NCBI GenBank assembly: GCA_026874595.1
Contig: CM049309.1
Coordinates: forward strand, 93,582,723 to 93,646,722
Direction: 5' to 3'
DNA: 64,000 bases
Origin: Sipunculus nudus
Lineage: Eukaryota > Annelida > Sipuncula > Golfingiida > Sipunculidae
The position numbers and the translations under genes were made by a program. This document shows, in pieces, positions 48,780 to 61,300 of this stretch (position 1 is the stretch's first letter; the number at the start of each line of letters is the position of its first letter). The notes under the pieces are model-generated. The model was not told the origin of the DNA, searched no databases, and saw only the letters and a list, made by a program, of their open reading frames with translations.

Positions 48780-50590
48780 TATATATATATATTTTATCAC
48801 ACTTCAAATACTATATAGTATTTTACAATTTATGTTTTAGAAAATAAGGTATTATCATGTTTCAAGCACAAGTTAATTCTAAGACAGGTATAGATAAATA
48901 TTTGTAGTAAACTTATAAATGGGACTCAAGTCTATATACATCTATTTATTAGATGCCGCCCCTGTGGCCATATAACGTGTATAATATTAGCAGCTGCCTC
49001 GTTTATCATTATACAACTGAAGTGCAAGTTACTACCATAAATTACTCAAGCCATACACAATATTAGATTACTTAGGGCTTTCTATTAAACTGATCTAATT
49101 GTAACAGTTTATACCTTTGCTTATCTGAGGTTCGGACATAAGAAGGTCCTCATTACAACAGTCTGACGGACCAAGCTAAATAGGAACATCTGCAAGTCCT
49201 CCCGAGTATGGCCGTACATACATCTACACTCAACATGAAGGACCACGGGTACAGAGCAAGGCTAAAGTATAACATGTCGTTTGTCACACAGTGCTGAAAC
49301 TGCTAAAACTGTTGTAAGTATTTCTTTTTTACATAGTACAAACTCTTATACACAAATGCCTGTGAAACCTTACAAGAGAACACATATTTTATACTGAAAA
49401 TGCTTGAGCAATTGACCAAGGTCCCGAACATGATACATTAGAGCTATGAGACCTTCTCCTCTTCTCTTATTACACAACTTTTCCATATATTGATTTCGAT
49501 GTGGAAACCTACGCTAGTCTTATTTCACTGCAGAAGCGAATGGCCCACATGCGGCACCCGCCAAAACTGACACCGCTAGAATTCAAATTTTGGATGTGGT
49601 GCTTCCCCTGATCATGATCGAGCTTGTCCAGTTTATCCCCTCTAAACATCGCATTTCTACTTTTTTCTTTACAGTAAATGAAATTTCCACTTTCTTGAAT
49701 TTTTATTTTACAATTGGAAATGAGCAAATTTAAAAATGTATAAATATAAACAATATAAAAAAAAGTTCCTATTCGCTCTATATTCATTGTCCTGCTGTAT
49801 GGTCTAGACACGTCCCTGAGAGGTGTAAGGTGTAACTTATCACGTGATTGCAGCTTGAATTAATATAAACGTTGTCCTATATCTAAGTTACTGTCTGGAG
49901 CATTTCAACTTGGTCCATGGGTTATGTTGAGCCAGTTTCTCGTCAGAACACGGAGAATAATCATTCACTTCTCATCCTCCTCACAGGGGACATTTAAACG
50001 AGCGGTCAGTAAATTTGTGAAATGTAAATCAGATTTGATGACAATTTGTTTATGTAGGATATAAAGTAAATAGCAGCTTACGACATGCCGGAAATGCCTG
50101 ACCGTGTCCGGGCATGCAGCATCTGCAGGCGGCACACCAACAGAGCTCTTTCTTGTTCGATGTGTTTACTAGCGACAGCTTGTCACCCCAAACGTCGATT
50201 TTAGATAATTCCTTGGTTTCCGGCTTCCGACTTCCAAGTTTACATACACGACCGCGCCATGACACATTTAGTTTTGAATGAGAAGTACCGCTTCACGTGA
50301 ATCGGTGTCACAGTGATGAAAGGAGGTAATAAATGTAATCATTTTTGTGTAACAACATTTCTTCTTCGATATTAAGCACAACTAATACGACTTTATAAGC
50401 CTGTGATGCCAAATAATACCAGACAGTAAATATTTTGATCCGACCCTTAGAATGGGCGTTCTGTTGTGACTGCCATCATGACTCCAGGCCCTATCAGTTT
50501 ATTTCCGAAGGCCTGAGTGTCATGTTGTCATGGCTATGTGTTTACTGGATCATCGGTGCCAACATTTTAGATTATAGTTACACTTTTCTT
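48780..50590. other. Intergenic region between convergent genes
   Basis: Tail-to-tail interval between kif23 (+) and the pseudokinase gene (-). A locally GC-richer part near 49900-50300 has no supported exon; reading frames there lack recognisable motifs. Confidence 0.4.
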
Positions 50591-50596
50591 GTGTGA

Positions 50597-50788
50597 CAGG
50601 GGCGGATCCAGGATTTAGGAAAAGGGGGTTCCAACGCAGGAGGACTTATGAAAACCTTAATAAAAGAGGAAGGGGGGGGGGGGGTCCAGGCCACAAAAGT
50701 TATTTTGAAACCCTTAAAAAAGGTTGCTTCGGATGAAAAAGGGGGAGGGGTCCGATCCTTCTGGACCCTCCCCCTAGATCCGCTTCTG
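50597..50788. mobile_element. Short MITE-like element with CAGGGGCGGATCC ends
   Basis: Left end CAGGGGCGGATCCAGG and inverted right end CAGAAGCGGATCTAGG (read inward) delimit 192 bp with a G-rich interior. The CAG..GCGGATC terminus resembles hAT-type MITEs. The flanking 8-mers do not match, so the target duplication is lost or the class is different. Confidence 0.55.
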
Positions 50789-51182
50789 TATGGTATGTTT
50801 TCAAGGTCGCATTTCGCTTCACACTTCGTTTGATGTAATAAAATTAATTAGAAATTAAGGCAGAAATAACCGTTAGTTGTTAGAAGTAATTAGGACAGCA
50901 GAAATACCAAGCGTCATTCCTGGACTGCGCCTACATGAGGAGCCTGTGGTCGCCCCCTGTGTTTGCGGCGCCACCTGTCACCAGAAGTTCAGCCAGTAAG
51001 CGTTGTCATCAAAGATCGGCCGCCAGAGGTCGTGCCCAATGTTGTTTGTAAAACGTTACCATTAAATTTCATTTTAAAGATTTCAGTTGAAAAATAAATA
51101 AGTGTGAGGAAGACTGCATTTTCCGTCGTGGGCACTGCTCCAAGTTTTATAGATAATTTTTAATATTCAACTGTTTTAATCA

Positions 51183-52326
51183 TCAAAAATATGCGCTTTC
51201 AGTTCCCACCTCCAGGTTCTGGTTAGGCGGAGGGTCCAGGAATTCGCCGCGACGCTGTGCTTGTCTGGCCTGCCTTTGGGTCTTCGCACTTCGTCGCTTA
51301 TTCCTTGGGGGCAGTGGCGGTAAATTGGCATTCATCTCTTGGACGGCTGTTATTTTCGTCCCTGTGAATGTAGTCCCGATTTCTTGGTTCCGTGGTCCAC
51401 CGCTCGTATCCAGATAACTGTGCTCTGACAACGTAGAGTGACTCGTTTCCTCACTGACGCGCCCCTCAGAGAGACTCGTGTCCACACTGACGCGCCCCTC
51501 AGAGAGACTCGTTACCGCACTGACGCGCTCCTCAGAGAATCTCGTGTCCACACTGACGCGCCCCACAGAGAGTCTCATGTCCACACTGACGCGCCCCTCA
51601 GAAGCGTCATCCGTCTGTGCTGAACATTGATGTTCAGACTGTTCATGAATACCTTCCAACTGAGCTGCGACATCAGAAAAGTTTATATCATCCAAACCTG
51701 TGGGGGACCAATGTGGCAGCATGCCAGCCCCTAGAGGCCCTTCTTCATTAAACCAATGTCCAGGACCCGGAAAACTTACGGGGCGAGTTGGCCTGGGAAT
51801 GTCTGGAAGAGGTCTGTCACGGAATGGGTACTGACGCCAAGGAATGCTCACATGTTCCATCTGGTTCTGCCTTGCATTCGTCGGGGTTACACGGGAGGGG
51901 TCCTCCTCTATTGGTTCGCACTGGTTGTTGTTTAACCTCTCTTCATTTTGTATTCTTTTTATTCTATCATAGTCAGATTCACGGTCGTCCTCGCCGCTGT
52001 CTACATCAAGTCCTGGTTCTTCCTCCACATCTGATAAACTCATCTCTGCCACTTCGGCTCCTGTGGACGCCATATACGTTTTGAGCTCAGCAGACAGTTT
52101 CCTACTTACACTTCTGGTGAGAGAGCGATTAGGGAAAGTCCGTTTCATCTCCTTAGAGATCAGCAGACGGCGGCTTTCAAGGTGACATTGTTCTTCGTGA
52201 AGGTCAGACCGGGAGCGACACACTGGGAGCTTGACGTAGGTATACAAAGAATCCGAGGTGTCTGATTTTCTCCGGTTCAACATACCCTCCCAAGGCTTCT
52301 TCAGTAATTCGTGGTGTTCAGGATGA
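51183..52326 (-). CDS. C-terminal disordered tail with 11-residue repeats
   Basis: The last exon (381 codons including TGA at 51183-51185). It begins HPEHHELLKKPWEGMLNRRK and a possible phosphotyrosine site (SLYTYVKLP), then basic, acidic (LSDVEEEPGLDVDSGEDD) and proline-rich (RDRPLPDIPRPTRP) segments. Five copies of an 11-residue repeat of type SEGRVSVDTSL follow (51.43-51.61 kb). Near the end, NLPPLPPRNKRR fits a class II SH3 ligand (PxxPxR). The composition indicates an unstructured signalling tail. The acceptor is TTTCTAG at 52327. Confidence 0.85.
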
Positions 52327-55300
52327 CTAGAAATACAAAGTTTAAAATAAAAGATAAATATGTCCGCAGCACACATATGAACATGGCATCAAAAAGGCAT
52401 AGTAATAATCTGAATAAATGTTTCCTCAGTGAGTAGATCCATAGGATGCATTTGATTATGAAACAAGAAAAATAATCACTCTTCAATAAACGTGATGCAT
52501 TCCCTTTAGAACAGAAAAATGGTATTTTCTAATATATTCCACGTGTCTCTGTACAACGGGAAATCTTCATACTATCAGCCATGGATGGGTCCCATTGCGG
52601 GATGCTTCCAAAACCGTGTTTGCATTCATTTATTCGGCCATTATTTTCATGTTCATTCGTTCACTAATGGCACTACGGTTGTAAAATATATCTTGATGAC
52701 CATCCTAAATTTGGGTCATGTGCCGAATCTCCAACAAAATCTAATCGATTCTTGATTAGCCCATTCCTAAATGTCCTGAACATTTCATAAGATTCCGTTC
52801 ATGCTTGCGTGAGTTATGTTGTGAGCAAACACACGAACGGGGATGGACAAACAACCTCTTTGCGGAGGCAATTAGAAAATCCAGGTGGCGAACATAAGAG
52901 CCAGATCTTATCCCAATATAACTGTAGAACTTACTTGCTTGATAAGCAGCTGACGATCTGCCGAAGAGACGGTCTGAGATGACTTGGTTCTTGCATACAC
53001 AGATCCACCAGAGTGATCTGCCAGTCAGGCATCCGGGGTGACGTCTTGGGTGGGATCCGCTTGCATTGATGGTTGGTTATCTAATACAGATTAAACACGC
53101 ACGGGTAATAAAAACACCAAAACAAAGCACGCCGATTATGCATAAGTTTAAATCTTATTGGCATAGTTTATCTAGTTTTCAATTATCTCGTCTCTAAAAG
53201 GACTACTGAGATATAAAGATCTCTGCCAAGAAGCAGTGTAGATAATTACAAGTCTTGCAAAGAGCGCCAGACCTTGGAGTATACCGGATTTTCATTTTAT
53301 CCTGCATAAGTAAGCGTTCGTTTTAAGTTCATGAAGATGGCAGAGACGGAAGGCAGAGGTAGCGGTGGGACTGACCTGATCGGGGGACACTGCTGGATAC
53401 GGCACATAATGATGACTTCTGGAAATAAGAAAGTCCACCTTCGCATAAAAGGCCCCAAACACTGCCAAGGCGAGCAAACCATAACTTGCTATATCCGTCA
53501 AATGGGAGTGGGTTCCCAGCAAGTTCACTTCCAGTGGAGAGCTGTTCATACAGAGACATATTCGCATAAACAATCTTCTCGATACATTATGAAAGAACAT
53601 GACACTTTTTTATGAATCATCAGTTTCGCTAAGGTTGATGTACAGAGTAATTGTGTTATTCCAGATTTTAGCTTTCGTGCGTCGAGTAGAACTTCACTAA
53701 CGTTGCATGTGAAATGGATATGCTAATGAATATGATTTAACGCACATTTGTTGAAGATAAGGTCCGTGAAACACCGAGTCATTCTTGACTTTTTCTATTT
53801 GGCAATAGACTGAGCAGCTCGGTCATTGCTCTATTAAAACCGTTTAGTTTAATAGCAGTAACTTCTTTAAATGCTTACTATCTGGCAATGCTAAGCTTGA
53901 AGGACTTGTAGTTTTGGTCGCTATGACAATCTCTCCTTACAGAGCTGTGCCCCACGATCCCACTTCCTGATTTTTTAGGACAAAGGATTGTCCTCCCAAA
54001 GTGACCAACCTGAGCCTGAGATGAAAATAAAAACAATATACGTAGCCACAGCAACAGCTTAGAATTCAAAGTCAACAACAGTGGTGGCTGTATTTATTCA
54101 TACCCTATGTTTCTGTAAGTAAATACCTGATCAAAAGTCACATATGCTCTACCGTACTCGCAGAAAAAACGGACATTGAATCGGTTATTTTTTTATCATG
54201 TATGTATAAACAGTGCAAATAAAGCACTTGTTACACCAGCGCCGTTATTGTATTTTTATATGCTACAATATCTCTATATAAATATGGAATGTAAAATGTA
54301 TATCATTCTTGAAAGGCTGAAATACCTTTAACGGACAATGGGAAACATGGATATTTTCAGGTCTGAGGTTGCCATGTATAAGTCCTTTGTCATGGAGATA
54401 AATTAGCGCCTCCGCCACTTGGATCAGAAGACCTATTAGCGGTTGGATCGGATCAACTGCTGGATCGAGGGATCTGGCGTAATCAAACAGTGACTGGTCC
54501 CTTTGTACCGCTTCACTCAGGAAGTAGGTCTCCTCACGCCGTATTCGCCTCTCAACATTCACCAGGTTCTCGTGGTCTAGACTTAGAAGCAGCTGCATGT
54601 GTCGCTCGGAATTTTTTTCATACAGACGTACCTAAAACATTATTATATCTAAACTAAAAGAGGTACATTATCCTGGTACCTAGGGCGAAATAAACTTATA
54701 TTGTAAATATAGATGTCGCCCTGGGTACATGAAGGAGGTACACAATCAAGGCAAAAGTGGTATTGCGGTGGTTCTGTTGTCAGGTCAATACCAAGGCACT
54801 CTGGCAGAACTATGAATATTTTGTACTGATAAATGTTAGTATTCCGATTGATTATTTTTTTTCAGCATAATATTCCGATATTAAAAGCTATAAATAATAA
54901 ATGATTTGCCCCTGTCAAATACATCTGGCACACAAATCATTGAGATGTTCATACCGTACAGGTTTGGTCGTGGGGGTTAAATTCCTCCATACAGTCGTCT
55001 GGCGGGCTGTCATCAGGGTATGCTTCCGCTGGCATCTCATCCTGCAACATAACGTGGTTAGGGTTTGTTTACTTTATCCATGTTTGTTCTATTTATAAAC
55101 TCAATAACAGAGGGTTATGGTTGTCAAAAAACACCAAAGTTTTTTTTTCAAATTATCTTATTGATATAAAATCTGAATGATATGATAATAGAATGTGAAC
55201 TACATTCATTGATACGGATATGCTTTAAATTAAACGTTAAGGAAATATCACTATTTTTTTTAACATTATCTATACTTTACTTATAATAATACGATTATAA

Positions 55301-58300
55301 AATGTATGAAAAATAAATTATTCTACTCTAATTTATGTTTCATTGAACAAAAATATAACTAAGTATATTTGTCTATATTATGCTATGTTTATCGTCTTAT
55401 TACCATATATGGTATTTTTATCTAGTCCAAGACGCTAATTCGTTTAAGGGTAATTCATAGGCCTAAATCAATATTCTCACCTCGACGTTGAGAATTTCAG
55501 AAAGATCTGGTCCTGCTGACTGATGTATTATACCTGAGGGAAGATATTCAGAGTTTAAACCTGATCTTTAAACATTTTATTATTTTCAAGATATCTGTTT
55601 TGTGTTAGAAAAAAATTATGCATTCTTTAATATAATTGTTTAAAACAGAATGTCCAGGGTCAGCATTTCATCTTGTTATATTTTAAACAAATATAATATA
55701 TTTGAGAATTTCGATATATAAGGTTGGCTTAATGGTTATTTAGAATAAAACTGGAAAAGATGAACGTCTTTCTGCCTTACCGTTAAGTAAGTCGAAAATA
55801 GGGTAAAGTCTCTCTGGAATACCCTGTAACACACAGTAAAATCAGGTAAAATAGGGTAAAATCTCCCTGGAATACCCTGTTAATCACAGTATAATATGGA
55901 AAAATAAGATAAAAGCCACTCTGGAATACCCTGTAACACACAGTATAGTAGGGTAAAATAGAGTAAGGCCTCTCTGGAATACCCTGTGACACAAAGTAAA
56001 ATAAGGTAAAATAGAGTAAAGCCTCTATAGAATACCCTGTAACACACAGCAAAATAAGGTAAAATAGGGTAAAGTCTCCCTAGAATACCCTGTTAAGCGC
56101 AGTATAATATGGGAAAATTGGGTAACGCCTCTCTGAAATACCCTGAAACACACAGTATAATAGGGTAAAATTGAGTAAAGCCTCTCTGAAATACCCTGTA
56201 ACATATATTATAATAGGTTAAAATAGGGTAAAGCCTGCATTGAATACCTGTTAGACATAGTTAAATAGGTTAAGGCCTCTATAAAATACCCTGTAACACA
56301 CAGCATAATAAGGTAAAATAGAGTAACGCCTCTCTATAATACTCTGTAAAACTTAGTATAATAGGGTAAATTAGGATTAAGTGTCTCTTAAATACCCTGT
56401 CAGACACAGTAAAATAGGATAAAATGGTGTAAAGCCTCTCTGGTATACTATGTAACAAACAGTGTAAATGAGTAAACCTATCTGAAATGCTCTGTTACAC
56501 ACAGTATAATAAGGTAAAATATGGTAAAGCCTCTCTACAATACCCTGTAACAGTTAGTATAATAGGGAAAATATGGTAATGTGTCTCTAAAATAACCCGT
56601 AACACAAAGTATTATAGGATAAAATGGTGTTAAACCTCTCTGAAATTTCCCTGTAAGACAAAGTATAATAGGGTAAAATAAAGCCTCCCTGGAATACCCT
56701 GTAACTCACAGTATAATATGGTACAATAAAGTTAAGTCCACCAGGAATACCCTGTAACAGACAGTATAATATGGAAAAATAGGGTAACCCCTCTCTTGAA
56801 TACAATTAATTGGGTAAAATAGAGTAAAGCCTCTTTGGAATATATCCTATAACACATGGTAAAATAGAGTAAAATAGGGTAAAGCCTCTCTGGAATAGCC
56901 TGTAACACAGTATTATATGAAAAAATAGGGTAAAGCCTTTCTTGAATACCCTTTTTTACTTAATATTATGGGGAAAATAGAATAATGCCTTTCTGGAAAT
57001 CCCTTTAACAAACAGTATAAAATGGTAAACCTCTTTGAAATGCCCTGTAACACACAGTATAATATGAAAAAAATAGCGTAAAGCCTCTCGTGAATACCCT
57101 GTTACACATAGTATTATCGGGGAAAATAGAATATACCCTCACTGAAATACCCTGTAACACAAGGTATAAAAGGGTAAACCTCTCTGGATGCCCTGTAACA
57201 CAAAGTATAATAAGGTTAAATAGGGTACAGCCTCCCTAAAATACCTTGTAACACTTAGTGTAAAAGGGTAAAATAGGGTAAAGTGTCTCTGAAATACCCT
57301 GTAACACGCAGTATAATAGGATAAAATGGTGTTAAGCCTCCCAGGTATACCCTGTTTCACACAGTGTAATAGGATAAATAGGGTAAAGCATCTCAGGAAT
57401 ACCCTGAAACACACAGTGTTACAGGATAAAATAATGTAAAGTCTCTGTGGAATATCCTGTAACACACAGTGTATTAGGATAAAATAGGGTAAATCTCTTT
57501 GAAATAACCTGAAACAAATAGTATAAAAGGGTAAAATAGGGTAAAGCCTCTTTGGAATACCCTGTACCACATAGTAATATCGGGTACATTAGGGTTAAGC
57601 TTCTCTGGAATACCCTGTAACACAGAGTGTTAACACCCAGTGTTACAGGATAAAATAGGGTATAGCCTCTCTGAAATACCCTATAAGACACAGTAAAATA
57701 GGGTTAAATAAGGAAAAGTCTCTCTGGAATACCCTGTAACACACAGTATAATAGGATAAAATAGAGTAAAGCCTCTCTGGAATACCCTGTAAACACACAT
57801 TATAATAAGATAAAATGGGGTATAGCCTCTCTGGAATACCCTGTAAGACACAGTAAAATAGGGTAAATTAGGGTAAAGCCTGTCTGCAATACCCTGTAAC
57901 ACACAGTATGATAAGGTAAAATTGGGTATAGTCTCCCTGGAAGAACCTGTAACACACAGTATAATTGGAAAAATAGGGTAAAGCCTCTCTGGAATACCCT
58001 GTAACACACAAGATAATAAGGTAAAATAGGGTAAAGTCTCCTTGGAAGAACCTGTGACACACAGTATAATATGGAAAATTAAGGTAAAGCCTCTCCGGTA
58101 TACCCTGTAACACACAGTATAATAGAATAAAATAGAGTTAAGCCTCTCTGTAATAGCCTGTAAACACACAGAATTATAGGATTAAATAGGGTAAAGCCTC
58201 TCTGAATACCCTGTAACACACAGTTTATTTATAAATAGTACAATTATAGGAAAACTGACTGACTAAGGAAAGAAACAAGAATTCATTACATTTGTATCAA

Positions 58301-61300
58301 TACCTTAATCATGCTTATTGATTAGGTATGAATTAATTTTCTATTTAAACGATTTAAATTTATTTTAACATGTCACAAATCATCCTTGTTTGTGTTAATT
58401 TTAAACACTGTCGTTAAACATATATTTACGGGAAATTATTCTAAGAATAAACTTTCCTTTCATAAGTTCGAAAACCTATATGTTATGGCTTTGAAAAGTT
58501 AGTGACTCACAACTTCAGGAGACGATGGCTGGTTCTGTGGGATGGCCGGTGGTTTGTATTCTTGTCTTGATGTCCTTTCCGACAAACCATATGTAGAATC
58601 TAATTAAACAGATTTGTATTATTGAGTATGTAATGGAAGTTATACGGAATAGTCCAATCGCCTTTCATACGACAGCAAATGTTGGGCTCGGTAACAATTG
58701 TTTAGATACTTTTCCTATTTTTCACGGTGTCTCTTCTTTAATGTATACCTTGATTTTGCTGTTTTTTATATTTGTCTTAAAGATAAGGCTACCACATATA
58801 AATTAATAAGAAAATAATAAAAAGACAGCAGAGATAGACACCGTGTTATGACAATCCTGCATAAAACCACAGAATGTAATTATATGAAGATAAGTATGCT
58901 CATACATTTAATAACCATACACAACAGAGCATACTGTTTATAAAACCCCCAGCAGCCTCCCGTAAGATGTCAGTGACTGTAGCAGCCTGTCGGTCTTCTG
59001 GCTTGGAAGACAAGCAACTCAGAAGCGGCACAAACAGCTCTGGTGGGACACACTCGGGACGCTGAGGCTCCATGCCGTGCATCAGTACCTGTAACAAACG
59101 ATAAATATACCGTGTAATAGTAGCTCAGGAGAGGCACACACAGCTCTTGTATAAATATTTCTGGAATAAATGTTTCACAACATGAAATGAAGAATAAGAA
59201 ATTAGAAGGACTGGTCACATCACCAACCAGAAGTATCTTGTATTCGGTTTCCCAGTGACTGTGTTCGTGGAAGGGGAAGCAGCCCATGGTCAGTATCTGT
59301 AGGACCGTGTGTATCATCATCACGACATCCGAGGCTGCCGAGTACTCCGACGACAGCAAGGTCTCACGAGCAGCCCACAGCATCGGTACCTTGTCATCCC
59401 GAGAACCTACAGGTAAATAGTGTAGCCTCGAATTCAATTTGATTGAGATGAAGAATCAGCTAGCTGAAAGTTAAACAAATATATTACTTTATCCTCAGAC
59501 AGGGTATTGCGTATGAGAAACCGAGATGTTCGTCTAATATTTTCACCACAGTAACAGTCAATAATTGCCCCAACCTATTAAAAACCTGTTTAAAAGTTAA
59601 ATATTCTGTATGTATATCTGGATAATCCCCAAAGGAAAGTCAAGTGCACTTCCACAGTATGCTTATCCTTTATTTTATATATAAATCTAACCGGGGCGGA
59701 CTAGAGGACACGCCCCCTCTTTTTCGACAAAAAAAAAACCAAAAAAAACTGGAAAATAACAGGAATATAATAGATATTCTAAAAAGCAGCGCCGGCATTG
59801 GGGTTTAGAGAAATTTCCTTCTCCATACCTCATAATACGAGAGATAAGCATCATGGCTACCAACACTCCCGGCACATTTGTTTACCTGTGCCAGAAATGT
59901 TCAGTCCCCCTCTAACTTCTAAGATTCTATATACTTCCAAAGGAATCATTTCATCTTCCTACTCACCCCAGTACACCATTCTACCTTGATGCAGATCACC
60001 AGGAACAACCGCGGCGCTCAAGTCGTAGAATTTTAAGACCTCGCCTTTGTTGCCCACATGCAGACTCCTAGCGGTGAGGTTTCTCAGGACCACTCCGCGT
60101 TCCTGGATCCACTGAATGACCTCCGCGAAGGGCAAAGCAAACTTTACTATCAGTTCTGTCATAGTAATTTTCGGCCTTAAAGTCCGTCGCCTTTGAAGGA
60201 ACGTGTCCAGGAACTGGCCGTCCACACATGCCTCTGTAATGTAAAAGACCGGTTCTTCTACGTTCTGGTAGGCTTCAAGACGCACTACGTTTGGGTGCGG
60301 AGGGTGTTTAGCAAGCTGTAGAAAAGCGTCAAGCTCGTCATGTTTGAACGTCGTCCTCTTCTGGACAGGAGAGAGGTCATCGTCTCTGAGATCCGGGTCA
60401 AGCGTGATCCCTCCGAACACGAGTTTTGTATTTACATTGTAGTCAGCGCCAAATTTGCCATTAAATAACAGTACTAGTCCAGAATCTGGTAGAATGTATG
60501 CAGTATTATTCAGTCTCAGGTGTTTCGCCCTGAAGAACTTTTGCAGGAGACTGGAGTGAAAGGAACAAACCGGTTCAGGTGGAAGCGACCGACCCTGGAC
60601 GATCTGTCTGGTTTCATCACACACGTGATGTAGCAGTGGCAGGCAGCTGACCAGCGCCGTCCTGTACAGGTCTTTGTTACAGTTCAACTTTGTCAGCATG
60701 TTATCCAGCCCTCTGTTTATATTCTGGACCTCAATGTAGTGCACTGGATAATTTTAGGAATTATAGTAAACCCTCTGACCTTATATATATATATGTCGAA
60801 TGAAGATTAATATACATACCCCAGTAATCATAGTCTCTCAAAAATACTTTCGGTTTCGCTTTTTATCAGTAAAATTTATCTATGAGAACATTAATTTTCA
60901 GTGACACTAATCAGTCAAAATGCGTGATTAGCCTAGGTAATTTTTGTTTTATTTATTTTTTTTTAAATATTAAATAAAATAAACATCAGAGGAACAGGTC
61001 TTACCCGTTGTATCCGTTTTGTAGAGCAGGTTAACAGTAATTTGTGTAACCATGGCAGTTTCCCAAGAATTCTTCTCACCTTCGCACCAGAAAGTTTCAA
61101 GCAGATGATGAAAAATGGGATACAACTGAGGATGCGCCGGAGCCTACATTTATATAATAAAACTTATGTTTGAATGATAGTAAAGTTGCTAAACTCAGAC
61201 AATATTTGTCTCTCTGACTATAAAAAAAATCCCTAGTAGTAATTGTTAATTTATTTTGGTTAGATTCTTTAATGTTTCCCTTAAGCAAAAAAAAAACCCT

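Noticed and set aside
50050-50265. Cys-rich - strand ORF in a GC-richer intergenic patch
   Set aside because: It starts at a non-ATG codon; the nearby ATG frame stops after a few codons, and no splice context was found.
51438-51623. + strand ORF with RETRVHTDAPL-type repeats
   Set aside because: Antisense shadow of the 33-bp coding repeat in the pseudokinase tail.
53329-53559. Alternative frames over the subdomain VIII-IX exon
   Set aside because: Only the frame reading LTDIASYGLLALAVF matches kinase subdomain IX and joins the next exon in phase.
55783-58169. Many - strand open frames with repeats such as VCYRVFQRGFTLFYP
   Set aside because: By-product of the ~53-bp minisatellite. The only supported coding part is the 43-nt exon at 55781-55823, which is read in a different frame.
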